Assembly: GCA_965263325.1 (NCBI GenBank)
Contig: CBDHGY010000002.1
Span: 2,542,001 to 2,606,000, forward strand
DNA length: 64,000 nt
Source of the DNA: CBDHGY01 sp965263325
GTDB taxonomy: Bacteria; Pseudomonadota; Alphaproteobacteria; Caulobacterales; Hyphomonadaceae
Direction: 5' to 3'
Shown: piece after piece, positions 18,036-26,896 of the stretch
Layout of the letters: each line of letters begins with the position of its first letter
Numbering within the stretch: the first letter of the stretch is position 1
The notes under the pieces: model-generated
What the model saw: the letters and a program-made list of their open reading frames with translations, nothing else
Databases searched by the model: none
What the model was told of the DNA's origin: nothing
Translations under genes and position numbers: made by a program

Positions 18036-19883
18036 ATGACAGACTTTCTTCCCCTCGCCTTTACCTTTCTTGCGGCGGGTGTCATCGCCGTGCCGATTGC
18101 GAGCCGTCTCGGGCTTGGATCCGTGCTTGGCTATTTGCTTGCAGGCATCGCGTTAAGTCCGCTGCTCACCGAGGTGATGGAGGTCGATATTAAATCGATC
18201 CAGCAATTCGCTGAATTCGGCGTTGTGATGATGCTGTTCATCGTTGGGCTAGAGCTAGAGCCTTCAAAGCTATGGCAGATGCGCGGACGGCTTATGGGGC
18301 TTGGTGGGGGACAAGTGGTTCTAACGGCGCTCGCAATCATGGGAGTTGGGCTGCTATTTAGTCTGACCTGGCAAGAAGCGCTTGCGATTGGCCTTATCCT
18401 CGCTCTGTCGTCCACCGCGATTGTTCTGCAGACGCTAAACGAGAAAGGTCTGATGAAATCCGATGGCGGGCAGGCAACATTCTCTGTCCTATTGTTTCAG
18501 GATATTGCTGTGATCCCGATGCTTGCGCTGATGCCGCTGCTCGTTGTGGCGAGCTATGATGGAACAGCCGTCGCGACCGCTGGCGGCGGGGGCATGAACA
18601 TCGTCGAGAATCTTGAACCATGGCAGGCCGCGCTTGTCTCAATCGGCGCGGTAGGGTTTGTAATTATTGGGGGGCATTATCTCACGCGCCCGCTGTTCCG
18701 GTTTATCGCAGGAGCACGCCTGCGCGAACTCTTCACCGCTGCTGCATTGCTCATCGTAATCGGAATTGCATTCCTGATGCAGCTCGTGGGCCTCTCCGCC
18801 GCGCTTGGAACTTTCCTTGCGGGTGTTGTCCTTGCGAATAGTGAATACCGCCATGAGTTGGAAGCCGACATTGATCCCTTTAAGGGCCTATTGCTCGGGC
18901 TCTTCTTCATAACCGTCGGCGCAAACATTGATTTTGGTGTGCTTGCCGAAAATGCTGGTGTCGTGTTTGGTCTGACATTTGGCTTGATCGCCTTGAAGAT
19001 GGCGATCCTCTATGGTCTCAGCCAAGCGTTTAAAATCGAAGGATCGCATCGTTGGTTGTTTACGCTCGGCCTCGCTCAGGCCGGTGAGTTTGGTTTTGTC
19101 TTGCTTGCGCCATCTGTTACCGGCGCGATCCTGGCGCCGGAACTGACAACTTTGCTGCTCCTCGTCGTCACGCTCTCCATGTTGCTGACGCCATTGCTGT
19201 TTATTATTTACGATAAGCTGATTGCCCCTCGCTTTATTCAGGGGCAATCACGCGAAGCGGATGTTATTGAGGAGCAAGGCGAGATCATCATTGCGGGCGT
19301 TGGGCGTGTGGGCGGTATTGTGAACCGCATCGTAAAAAGCGCTGGGTATACAACGACGGTGATCGATTATAGCTCGCGCCAGCTCGACATTATCCGCAAA
19401 TTTGGTGTTCAAGCGTATTTTGGCGATGCCACACGACCCGACCTTCTTCACGCTGCCGGGATACATGAGGCGAAGATCCTAATCGTTGCGATAGATGATA
19501 AACATCAGGCGACAGAACTCGTTCGCCATGTCGTGAAGAACTATCCCCATGTACACATTATTGCTCGCGCGATTGATCGTCACCACACGTACCAACTCTG
19601 GTATGCGGGGTGCCGCGACATCATTCGTGAGACGTATGATAGCTCGCTGCGGATCGGGCGCTCGGCCTTCGAGGCTATGGGCAGTCCGCGCGACATGGCG
19701 CAAATGATGATCGATGAGTTTCACGCCGAAGATCAGCGCAACATGATTGAAGTGGCAGATGTTTATGACGAGAACATTCCGGCGCATGAGAACGATGCCT
19801 ATGTTCAGAAAGTGCGCGATATGCTGGATGAACGCCTGCCGGAGCTTGAGACGCGTATGAAGGCGATCATGGCGGAGGATTGA
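18036..19883 (+). CDS. CPA2 family cation:proton antiporter with TrkA-N domain (KefB/KefC/YbaL-like)
   Basis: K+/H+ or related antiporter of the inner membrane. Residues about 1-385 form 12-13 helices with the CPA2 signatures GLGSVLGYLLAGI, FGVVMMLFIVGLE, LALSSTAIVLQTL, FQDIAVIPML and AQAGEFGFVLLA. Residues about 410-530 are a Rossmann TrkA-N/RCK domain (IIIAGVGRVGGIVNRIV, VIDYSS, FGDATRPDLL) that would bind NAD(H) or nucleotide and gate transport. The last ~70 residues are acidic and helical. Length fits the family. The exact ion cannot be read from sequence. Confidence 0.92.
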   Translation: MTDFLPLAFTFLAAGVIAVPIASRLGLGSVLGYLLAGIALSPLLTEVMEVDIKSIQQFAEFGVVMMLFIVGLELEPSKLWQMRGRLMGLGGGQVVLTALAIMGVGLLFSLTWQEALAIGLILALSSTAIVLQTLNEKGLMKSDGGQATFSVLLFQDIAVIPMLALMPLLVVASYDGTAVATAGGGGMNIVENLEPWQAALVSIGAVGFVIIGGHYLTRPLFRFIAGARLRELFTAAALLIVIGIAFLMQLVGLSAALGTFLAGVVLANSEYRHELEADIDPFKGLLLGLFFITVGANIDFGVLAENAGVVFGLTFGLIALKMAILYGLSQAFKIEGSHRWLFTLGLAQAGEFGFVLLAPSVTGAILAPELTTLLLLVVTLSMLLTPLLFIIYDKLIAPRFIQGQSREADVIEEQGEIIIAGVGRVGGIVNRIVKSAGYTTTVIDYSSRQLDIIRKFGVQAYFGDATRPDLLHAAGIHEAKILIVAIDDKHQATELVRHVVKNYPHVHIIARAIDRHHTYQLWYAGCRDIIRETYDSSLRIGRSAFEAMGSPRDMAQMMIDEFHAEDQRNMIEVADVYDENIPAHENDAYVQKVRDMLDERLPELETRMKAIMAED

Positions 19884-19960
19884 TTCCGCCAGTTGGGCGA
19901 AATGCGGCAGGGGTATCACAGAAATTCTCCAAATCGCCGCAATCGCCTCTCACGCCGAAC

Positions 19961-19980
19961 ACATTACCCTTGTGTAATGT
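19961..19980. promoter_or_regulatory. Inverted repeat upstream of chvI
   Basis: ACATTAC and GTAATGT form a perfect 7-base inverted repeat with a 6-base spacer, about 105 bases before the chvI start in a 200-base intergenic region. Its symmetry and position suit a dimeric regulator, possibly ChvI itself. No other evidence links it to a given protein. Confidence 0.35.
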
Positions 19981-20084
19981 AAAGCTCGAGGCGCGGGGCT
20001 GCAGTTTGTCTTGATACGGGAAAACCCCAAGACAAAACAAATCTCCCGCTCTATAGAAGTCCGCTAGAACGAGGAGACACGCGA

Positions 20085-20780
20085 ATGGCAACGCTGGCGC
20101 TGGTAGATGACGACGAGAATATTGTTGCGTCCCTTAGAATGTTTTTTGAGGCGGAAGGTTATGCCGTGCGCACTTACCATGATGGTGAGGCCGCGCTGCC
20201 AGCCCTTACAGAGACCCCGCCAGATCTTGCGATCCTCGACGTAAAGATGCCGCGTATGGACGGGATGGAGCTTTTGCGACGTCTCAGACAAACAAGCGAC
20301 CTCCCCGTGATCTTCCTTACCTCCAAGGATGAAGAGATCGACGAAGTGATCGGCTTTAACATCGGCGCGGATGATTTTGTGCGCAAGCCTTGCTCAAACC
20401 GCCTCTTGTCAGAGCGGGTGAAGGCAGTGCTCCGCCGCTCGCGCGGCGCAGATGCCGGACCGGAAGAGGGCGACCAGAAGCCAATCGTGCGCGGTCGCTT
20501 GACGCTCGATCCCAACCGCCATGCCTGCAACTGGAATGGTGAGCCGGTGCGCCTGACAGTGACAGAATTCCTGATCCTGCAATCGCTGGCCCAGCGCCCC
20601 GGCTATGTGAAGTCGCGCGACCAGCTGATGGATGCGGCCTATGATGACCAGATCTATGTCGATGACCGCACGATCGATAGTCACATCAAGCGCCTGCGCA
20701 AAAAGTTCCGCGAAGTGGACGGTGAGTTCGACGCGATCGAAACGCTTTACGGTGTAGGTTACCGCTACTCCGAGAGTTGA
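20085..20780 (+). CDS. chvI: OmpR-family response regulator, ChvI-like
   Basis: A 231-residue DNA-binding regulator. The receiver domain (1-120) has the acidic pocket DDD (8-10), phospho-acceptor D52 in ILDVKMPRMDG, T/S in FLTSKD and K in VRKPCS. The OmpR winged helix (about 135-228) ends with the typical DRTIDSHIKRLRKKF and LYGVGYRYSE. Strong overall likeness to ChvI of Rhizobiales and Caulobacterales, which controls envelope and acid stress genes. Its expected kinase partner is the ChvG-like protein 4.4 kb downstream rather than adjacent. GAGGAG lies just before ATG 20085. Confidence 0.88.
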   Translation: MATLALVDDDENIVASLRMFFEAEGYAVRTYHDGEAALPALTETPPDLAILDVKMPRMDGMELLRRLRQTSDLPVIFLTSKDEEIDEVIGFNIGADDFVRKPCSNRLLSERVKAVLRRSRGADAGPEEGDQKPIVRGRLTLDPNRHACNWNGEPVRLTVTEFLILQSLAQRPGYVKSRDQLMDAAYDDQIYVDDRTIDSHIKRLRKKFREVDGEFDAIETLYGVGYRYSES

Positions 20781-20793
20781 TAAGCCGGCGCGC

Positions 20794-20822
20794 CCTTCCC
20801 ATCTGAAACACAGACGGGAAGG
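20794..20822 (+). promoter_or_regulatory. Hairpin covering the ribosome-binding site of the methyltransferase gene
   Basis: CCTTCCCATCTG pairs with CAGACGGGAAGG (12-base stem with one A-C mismatch, loop AAACA). The 3' arm contains GGAAGG, the likely Shine-Dalgarno of the ATG at 20828. No T-run follows, so it is more likely a translational control or RNA-processing hairpin between chvI and the next gene than a terminator. Confidence 0.4.
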
Positions 20823-20827
20823 ACGCC

Positions 20828-21451
20828 ATGGCCAAGACTTACGAAAAATTCTGGAACAAGATGGCGCGCGGCTATGCCAAAACGCCGGTGCGCCAACAGG
20901 AAGCCTATGAGCGCAAGCTCGCCCACACCCAAACCTTCTTCACGCCTGAAAGCCGCGTCTTCGAATATGCCTGCGGCACGGGCACGACCGCGCTGCACCA
21001 TGCGCCGAAAGTCGGCGAAATCCTCGCCACGGATCTATCGAGCGAGATGATCACCATCGCGCGCGAAAAACTCGCCGAAACCGATATCACCAATCTGCGC
21101 TTCGAGCAGTGGAATATCGAGACTGACCCGATCACGGAAGATGGATTTGACATGGTGATGGCGCATTCGATTTTGCATCTGGTGCGCGACCGCGAAACCA
21201 CGCTGAAGAAAACGCATCAGCTGCTGAAGCCCGGCGGGATGTTTGTCTCTTCCACCATCTGCCTTGCGAGCAAACGCTGGCTGTTCGCGCCCATTCTTGG
21301 TGTGATGCGCCTCATCGGCAAGGCCCCGCCCGTCACCATGCTGAAGCGCAAACAACTGGAAAGCGAGATAACCGCCTCCGGGTTTGAGATCCTTCCTTTG
21401 CCCGAGGGCGATTGGGGCGCAGCGGTGTTTATCACGGCGCGGAAGGTCTGA
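20828..21451 (+). CDS. Class I SAM-dependent methyltransferase
   Basis: A 207-residue methyltransferase of unknown substrate. Motif I is VFEYACGTGTTALHHAP (SAM binding). It is followed by ATDLSSEMI, then the MVMAHSILHLVRDRE region and HQLLKPGGMFVSST, the standard order of the Methyltransf_11/25 fold. The C-terminal part includes a hydrophobic helix near LFAPILGVMRLIGKAPP. GGAAGG upstream may be masked by a hairpin. It follows chvI by 47 bases on the same strand. Confidence 0.87.
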   Translation: MAKTYEKFWNKMARGYAKTPVRQQEAYERKLAHTQTFFTPESRVFEYACGTGTTALHHAPKVGEILATDLSSEMITIAREKLAETDITNLRFEQWNIETDPITEDGFDMVMAHSILHLVRDRETTLKKTHQLLKPGGMFVSSTICLASKRWLFAPILGVMRLIGKAPPVTMLKRKQLESEITASGFEILPLPEGDWGAAVFITARKV

Positions 21452-21509
21452 GGCCGGGAGTTGTTCTTCGCCCGTTTTCTGCCAATATTAGAAGGCAAGG
21501 GGAACGTGA

Positions 21510-21764
21510 ATGGACAGCGAAATCGTCAATTGGCTTATCAATAACCTGCCGAAACTCAATCTCGGCGGAGTTGATCTTACGATGCCTGTATGGGGTGGTA
21601 TCAGAATCGTCGCGATAGGCGGTTTCCTTTTGAGTCTGTTTAATTTCCTGACAAATGTGCGTTCCTGGATTCACAAACCTCCGCTAGAGGCAGACGGGCG
21701 ATTGGCCCCAAGCGATGCGTTCATTCCGGATTATCTGCGCCAACAAATCGCCGCCGCTGAATGA
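21510..21764 (+). CDS. Small membrane protein of unknown function
   Basis: An 84-residue protein with one hydrophobic segment (about residues 28-48, VWGGIRIVAIGGFLLSLFNF) and a short charged tail ending in FIPDYLRQQIAAAE. No family recognised. AAGGGGAACGTGA precedes ATG 21510. Its stop overlaps the ATG of the monooxygenase gene by four bases (ATGA), so translational coupling is likely and supports it as a real gene. Confidence 0.6.
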   Translation: MDSEIVNWLINNLPKLNLGGVDLTMPVWGGIRIVAIGGFLLSLFNFLTNVRSWIHKPPLEADGRLAPSDAFIPDYLRQQIAAAE

Positions 21765-22861
21765 GCCAGCCTTCCGTCATCATCATTGGGGCCGGGCCCG
21801 TAGGACTGACGGCCGCCATTGAGTGCGCGCGGGCCGGGATGCCTGTCACCGTGCTGGAGCGGAATGCCGGGCCGACAGACGAATCCCGCGCGGTTGGCGT
21901 GAACCGGCAATCGCTCATGCTGCTGGAACCGAGCGGGGCCGCCGCCAGCATTCTCGCAGAGGCAACGCCGCTCCGCCGCGCCGTTTTCTATGATGGTGCC
22001 AAACGCCTCGCTGAGCTGGAAATCCCGCAAGCGAGCAATGGCGCACCGGCCATGGTGCTGCTCGCGCAAAGCGAGACCGAGCGCCTCCTTCTGCGAAAAC
22101 TGGAAGCGTATGGTTTTCGCCCGCGCTGGAACGCTGAAGTACGCCACGTCCAGCAGAATGGCACGCACGCGACCGCGACGCTGATCTGTAGCGAGCGGAT
22201 CGATGCGGACTATATTCTCGGCGCAGATGGCGCGCGCTCGCATACGCGGCGGATTCTCGGGCTTAATTTTCCGGGCGAGCAATATGAGGAAAGCTGGAGC
22301 CTGATGGACGCCGCGCTCGATTGGCCGTTTCCGGGCGCGCAGGCGGCACCCTTCTTCAGCAAGGATGGCGCGGTGTTGTTTGTGATCGAGATTGGCAAGG
22401 GCGTCTACCGCGCGATTTCGAATCGCCCGGACATCGAAGAGGATGTGGCCCGCCGCTTTTTCATCAAGAGTGTTTACTGGAAAAATGATTTTACCGTCTC
22501 CCTGCGCGCGGTGGACCGCTATGGCGAGGACCGCATCTGGATTGCTGGAGACGCAGCGCATATTCATTCGCCTGTCGGCGGAATGGGCATGAATCTCGGC
22601 ATTGAGGATGCCTGTGATTTTGCTGCGACGCTTGCTGGATCGCAGGATTTTGAAGCCTTCGACGCGCGGCGAATAGCAGCTGCCAAGCGCGTGCTCGCGC
22701 TATCGGACCGCGGTTACAGATTTGCGAGCGCAACCCATCCGGTCCGCCGCTTTGCGCGCAATACAGCGATCAGGACGGTCGCGAATGTCGGCTTCATCCG
22801 GCGCATGGCCGGTCGCCAGATTTTCCGCGCCGCGCCGCCGGAGCTTGGCGGGAGCGCGTAA
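21761..22861 (+). CDS. FAD-dependent monooxygenase/hydroxylase (PheA/TfdB-UbiH type)
   Basis: A flavoprotein of 366 residues. The N-terminal dinucleotide-binding fold is VIIIGAGPVGLTAAIECARAG with ERN at the end of beta-2. The middle DG motif is YILGADGARSHTRR. The second FAD motif is RIWIAGDAAHIHSPVGGMGMNLGIEDA. This combination is diagnostic of aromatic-ring hydroxylases that use NAD(P)H and O2. The substrate is unknown. It starts inside the preceding small gene (ATGA overlap) and is followed after 19 bases by an MFS transporter, which may move the substrate. Confidence 0.88.
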   Translation: MSQPSVIIIGAGPVGLTAAIECARAGMPVTVLERNAGPTDESRAVGVNRQSLMLLEPSGAAASILAEATPLRRAVFYDGAKRLAELEIPQASNGAPAMVLLAQSETERLLLRKLEAYGFRPRWNAEVRHVQQNGTHATATLICSERIDADYILGADGARSHTRRILGLNFPGEQYEESWSLMDAALDWPFPGAQAAPFFSKDGAVLFVIEIGKGVYRAISNRPDIEEDVARRFFIKSVYWKNDFTVSLRAVDRYGEDRIWIAGDAAHIHSPVGGMGMNLGIEDACDFAATLAGSQDFEAFDARRIAAAKRVLALSDRGYRFASATHPVRRFARNTAIRTVANVGFIRRMAGRQIFRAAPPELGGSA

Positions 22862-22880
22862 TCAGCTCATAGAGGCCGAC

Positions 22881-24149
22881 ATGGCTCTCACCCCCGACAC
22901 ATCTATTTTCCGGCACCGGCCTTATGCGAACTATTGGTGGATGACGGTGCTTGCCTCTGGCTCTCGCCAGATGCAGGTTGTGGTGATCGGCGCGCAGGTC
23001 TATCTGCTCGCGCTGGAAACACGGACAGTGGAACAGGCAGCCTTCATGCTTGGGCTTGTTGGCCTTGTGCAGTTTCTACCCGTGTTCCTGCTTTCGCTCG
23101 TTGGCGGGCAAGCGGCTGACCGGTTTAGTCAGCGCGGAATTCTGATCATATGTCAGGGGTCGAGAGCGATCGTTTCGCTTATTCTGGTCGCCAGCGTTTT
23201 CATGCCAACGGCGCAGGCGCTTCCGACCATCTTTATCGCCGCGTTCATTCTTGGGTGTGCTGCGGCGTTTGGGCCCGCCGCGTCGAGCGCGCTTTATCCG
23301 CGGCTTGTGCCAAGGGAGGAACTCCCGATGGCCGTCTCCTGGAACTCGCTGGGCCGGCAAACCTCCCTCGTGGCGTTCCCGGCGATTGGCGGGCTGATTT
23401 ACGCGGTTGGCGCGGAGTACGTTTTTAGCCTCGCCTCGCTTATGTATTTTGCTGCGACCCTTGCAATCGCGACGGCGGGTACGCCGCGCCAGGCGCGAAC
23501 GGCTACCGCCGCCGGCCTCGATATGGTGATTGAGGGTCTTCGCTATGTGGGCAAAAACAAGATCGTGATGGGCGCAATCTCGCTTGATCTGGTGGTTGTG
23601 TTTTTCGGCAGCGTGATTGCGCTTTTGCCTGTATTTGCGTTCGATATTTTGAACGTCGGCAAGATTGGGCTCGGCTTCCTGCAATCGGCATTTGCGATCG
23701 GCGCGGTCGGGGTGGCCTATCTGTTGGCGTCCAAGCCTCTTTCAAGAAATGTTGGTCGCTGGATGTTCGGATCGGTTGTTGTATTCGGTATCGGTATTCT
23801 TGTATTTGCCGTATCCAAGCTGTTTTGGTTATCGATGGCTGCGCTGATCGTGGCAGGCGCGGCGGATATGATTTCGATGTATATTCGCTCCTCACTGATC
23901 CAGCTTGCAACACCAGATGAAATGAAGGGCCGAGTTAGCTCGGTGTCCTTTATTTTCATCTCGGCCTCAAACCAGCTTGGTGACTTTGAGAGCGGCGTCG
24001 CAGCTCGCTTGCTCGGACCCGTTGGCGCTTCTGTTTTTGGAGGATGCGTCGCGATTGGCGCTGCGGGACTGTGGTGGAAACTCTTTCCAGAGCTTGCTGG
24101 GGCAACCTCATTTGAAGATATCAAAGAAGTATCGGTTGACACGAACTAG
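22881..24149 (+). CDS. MFS transporter (Enterobactin-exporter/EntS-like group)
   Basis: A 422-residue permease with 12 predicted helices. The opening FRHRPYANYWWMTVLASGSRQMQVVVIGAQVYLL is typical of the EntS/MFS_3 branch. The loop 2-3 motif is GGQAADRFSQRG, the MFS motif A variant. GAG-G lies ahead of ATG 22881; the upstream in-frame region to 22722 overlaps the monooxygenase and is not used. Export of a small metabolite is likely; no substrate can be named. Its 3' end overlaps the convergent DUF3995 gene by 4 bases. Confidence 0.88.
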   Translation: MALTPDTSIFRHRPYANYWWMTVLASGSRQMQVVVIGAQVYLLALETRTVEQAAFMLGLVGLVQFLPVFLLSLVGGQAADRFSQRGILIICQGSRAIVSLILVASVFMPTAQALPTIFIAAFILGCAAAFGPAASSALYPRLVPREELPMAVSWNSLGRQTSLVAFPAIGGLIYAVGAEYVFSLASLMYFAATLAIATAGTPRQARTATAAGLDMVIEGLRYVGKNKIVMGAISLDLVVVFFGSVIALLPVFAFDILNVGKIGLGFLQSAFAIGAVGVAYLLASKPLSRNVGRWMFGSVVVFGIGILVFAVSKLFWLSMAALIVAGAADMISMYIRSSLIQLATPDEMKGRVSSVSFIFISASNQLGDFESGVAARLLGPVGASVFGGCVAIGAAGLWWKLFPELAGATSFEDIKEVSVDTN

Positions 24150-24604
24150 CCGAACAACCGCATCGTCCAGTGCGGCATCGCAATGACAAGCATGCCGAAG
24201 GCAAATCCGATCAGGGCGCAGAGCGGTGAGTAGAACCTGCGATTAAGCGATAAAAAGGGTTGTTCCGGCGTCAACTTCTCAAAGGCGGGCATGACGCCAA
24301 ATATGCCGCGAAATCCGAACACTGCTGTAGCGCCCAGTCCACCAATAAACGCCAAGGGTTGGGGAAAACTAATAGGCGCGAGATTTCTGAGGGCAATAGC
24401 GAGATAGGCTGCTGCAAACAAACACAATGCAACAATTAGCGATGCCCATTTGGGTGGCATGTTTTCAATATCTCGCGCGCCGACCACTGTCCGGGCAAGT
24501 GATCGTTCATCCTTGCAAGGCCAGGTCAGTCCGATCGCCCAAATCAGATGTACGCCGCCGATCGCACACAGGACAAAGAATAGTATGATCGCCACAAAAT
24601 CCAT
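24146..24604 (-). CDS. DUF3995 family membrane protein
   Basis: A 152-residue four-helix membrane protein. FFVLCAIGGVHLIWAIGLTWPCKDERSLARTVVG is the DUF3995 N-terminal block, followed by helices near IVALCLFAAAYLAIAL, GGLGATAVFGFRGIFGV and a final helix before MPHW. Function unknown. The MDFVAI start at 24604 places the first helix at the N-terminus; an in-frame start at 24634 is possible. It is the only minus-strand gene in this stretch. Confidence 0.8.
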   Translation of the reverse strand: MDFVAIILFFVLCAIGGVHLIWAIGLTWPCKDERSLARTVVGARDIENMPPKWASLIVALCLFAAAYLAIALRNLAPISFPQPLAFIGGLGATAVFGFRGIFGVMPAFEKLTPEQPFLSLNRRFYSPLCALIGFAFGMLVIAMPHWTMRLFG

Positions 24605-24728
24605 GGCAAAGACTTTATTCCATGAAAGCGGCAATGTGTAGGCAAGGTTGACGAAATCGAGATTGCACTTGTCGGCAAGGGCCTGTATCGCTGCGCCTTT
24701 AGTGACCCATAAAGAAAGGCCCTACGTC

Positions 24729-25193
24729 ATGGCAGATGCTGAAAACACGCTTGTTCTCGAGACCACCCAAGGCACCGCCAAGATTGAGCTCCGACCGGAT
24801 CTGGCACCGAATCATGTCGCGCGGATCAAGGAACTCGCGCGTGAGGAGTTTTATGACGGGATCGTTTTCCACCGGGTTATCGATGGGTTCATGGCGCAGG
24901 TCGGATGTCCGCAGGGCACGGGCATGGGCGGCTCTGACAAACCGGATCTGAAACAGGAGTTCAGCGCTGAGCCACATGTTCGCGGGACTTGCTCAATGGC
25001 CCGAACGAACAACCCTGACAGCGCGAATAGCCAATTCTTCATTTGCTTTGACGATGCATCATTCCTCAACAACCAGTACACGGTTTGGGGGAAAGTAACG
25101 GAAGGCATGGAGGCTATTGACGCCTTAAAGCGTGGTGAGCCAGTTCGCGAACCCGATTCAATTGTCAGCTTGCGTGTCGAAGCGGACTTGTAG
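24729..25193 (+). CDS. ppiB: Cyclophilin-type peptidyl-prolyl cis-trans isomerase
   Basis: A 154-residue single-domain cyclophilin, a prolyl isomerase. The key blocks are FYDGIVFHRVIDGFMAQVGCPQGTGMGG (with the catalytic Arg in FHRV), SMARTNNPDSANSQFFICFDD and LNNQYTVWGKVTEGMEAID. No signal peptide, so cytoplasmic, as for PpiB. ATG 24729 follows AAAGGCCC; the in-frame codons upstream lack coding character. Confidence 0.92.
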   Translation: MADAENTLVLETTQGTAKIELRPDLAPNHVARIKELAREEFYDGIVFHRVIDGFMAQVGCPQGTGMGGSDKPDLKQEFSAEPHVRGTCSMARTNNPDSANSQFFICFDDASFLNNQYTVWGKVTEGMEAIDALKRGEPVREPDSIVSLRVEADL

Positions 25194-25222
25194 GCGCCGT
25201 AATTGCTGGGCAGACTGCCATC

Positions 25223-26830
25223 ATGGCCGACAGCGACAGCCTGAGACAACCAAATAAGCGCCGTGTGAGCCTATTGGGCTCACGCATCGCTCGGCTGATC
25301 TTTGCGTCGAATATGGCGGGGCTCGCGATTCTCATCATCGGTGCGATGGTGCTGAACGAAATGCGCGGCGGTCTCGTAGTGGCGCGCACGAATTCTCAGT
25401 CGATCCTGGCACAGGCCGTTTCCAGCATGCTTGCTGAGAGCGCGACAAAGGGTGATCCAGCGCCCATTCTGCTGGAGGATGCTGCCCGCGCGACGATCAA
25501 GTCCATGGATCTTGATCGAAATCAACGCGCAAAGATTTATATGCAGACCGGTGATGTGATTGCTGACAGCTTTTTGCTGTCAGAGCGCGTAGATGTCGAT
25601 GATTTGCCGCCGATAAGAACGCCGAGCGGATTTGCCCGGATGACGACCGGTCTATCGAACTGGAGCGCAAATGTCTTCCGAACCGTGTTGCCCAGCGGCG
25701 CTGGAGATGATGCTGTGCGGACAACATCGATCGAAGAAGAGCATGCCATTGCCTTTGATGGCGGGGCTGCCGCGAGCCAGCGCTTTTCAGATCGCGGTCA
25801 GCGCATCATTTCGGTATCTGTGCCGATCCAGCATGTATCGGCTGTTGTCGGCGTGTTGACGCTTGAATCAAGTGACATCGAAGAAATTGTCCAGGCCGAG
25901 CGCGCAGCGCTCATTCCATTTATTGGTGTGGCCGTTCTCGTGGCCTTCATCACATCTGCCCTGCTGACATTGGGGATTGCACGCCCGCTGCGAAGATTAT
26001 CGCTGGCAGCTGACCGCGTGGGGTCTGGAGCGTCAGAGCGATTCGATGTCCCGACCCTGACAAAACGTAAGGACGAAATCGGCCATCTCTCTCAATCCAT
26101 GGAATCGATGACGGAAGCACTGGTTGAACGTGTGCAAGCCAATGAAAGCTTCGCGGCAGATGTGGCGCACGAGCTGAAGAACCCGCTAACGTCTATTCGG
26201 TCTGCTGTTGAAACCGCGGAAATGGTGCAGGATGATCCCGTCGCCCGAGAAAAGCTGCGCAAGGTGATCGCAAAGGATGTCCAGCGCCTAGACCGTCTCA
26301 TCACGGATATTTCAAACGCTTCGCGGCTTGAGGCGGAAATCACGCGCACCCCGATGGCAAACATGCGCATTGCGAAAATGCTTCGCGAGATTGTTCAAAC
26401 GTATGAGCATTTTGCGGATGATGGCCGTGCGACCGTCTCGTTCAGCGATGAGACAATGGGTGCTGGCCTTCTGGTGCGCGGCCGTGAAGGGCCGCTAGGG
26501 CAAGTGTTTCGTAATCTGATTGATAATGCGATTTCATTTTCGCCCGAAGGGGGTGAAGTAAGGGTCGTGCTTAAGCAAGGGGCTATTGGTGCGCAGACGA
26601 CAGCGCAGATATTTGTTGAGGATTCTGGACCGGGTATTCCCCAAGACAAGCTCGAAAAAATCTTTGAGCGTTTCTATACTGACCGGCCGTCCGGCGCGGC
26701 GTTTGGCAATAATTCCGGGCTTGGCCTCTCGATCGTGCGGCAGATCATTGAGACCCATCGCGGCTCGGTGACGGCCTCCAACCTCCCGGCAGGCGGCGCG
26801 CGGTTCAAGGTCGAGATTGCGGCCAGCTAG
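25223..26830 (+). CDS. chvG: Sensor histidine kinase, ChvG-like
   Basis: Inner-membrane sensor kinase of 535 residues. TM1 (about 22-48) begins GSRIARLIFASNMAGLAILI, characteristic of ChvG. A periplasmic sensing domain follows (about 50-228), then TM2 (about 229-253) and HAMP (to about 305). The HisKA site is FAADVAHELKNPLTS with H316, and the HATPase has N-box RNLIDNAISFSP, G1 DSGPGIP, F-box FERFYT and G2 NNSGLGLSIV. It is the expected partner of ChvI, separated from it by six genes. ExoR-type control of the family is known in Rhizobiales; no exoR is seen here. Confidence 0.88.
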   Translation: MADSDSLRQPNKRRVSLLGSRIARLIFASNMAGLAILIIGAMVLNEMRGGLVVARTNSQSILAQAVSSMLAESATKGDPAPILLEDAARATIKSMDLDRNQRAKIYMQTGDVIADSFLLSERVDVDDLPPIRTPSGFARMTTGLSNWSANVFRTVLPSGAGDDAVRTTSIEEEHAIAFDGGAAASQRFSDRGQRIISVSVPIQHVSAVVGVLTLESSDIEEIVQAERAALIPFIGVAVLVAFITSALLTLGIARPLRRLSLAADRVGSGASERFDVPTLTKRKDEIGHLSQSMESMTEALVERVQANESFAADVAHELKNPLTSIRSAVETAEMVQDDPVAREKLRKVIAKDVQRLDRLITDISNASRLEAEITRTPMANMRIAKMLREIVQTYEHFADDGRATVSFSDETMGAGLLVRGREGPLGQVFRNLIDNAISFSPEGGEVRVVLKQGAIGAQTTAQIFVEDSGPGIPQDKLEKIFERFYTDRPSGAAFGNNSGLGLSIVRQIIETHRGSVTASNLPAGGARFKVEIAAS

Positions 26831-26896
26831 GTCTTCTCATTTGCCTTTTTAGGCGGAAAGCGCTGTATTCAGCGTTCGAGTAGTTGGAGCAAGTGA

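Noticed and set aside
21731..22567. 278-codon minus-strand frame opposite the monooxygenase
   Set aside because: Antisense of a gene with clear FAD motifs; Arg-rich composition typical of shadow frames.
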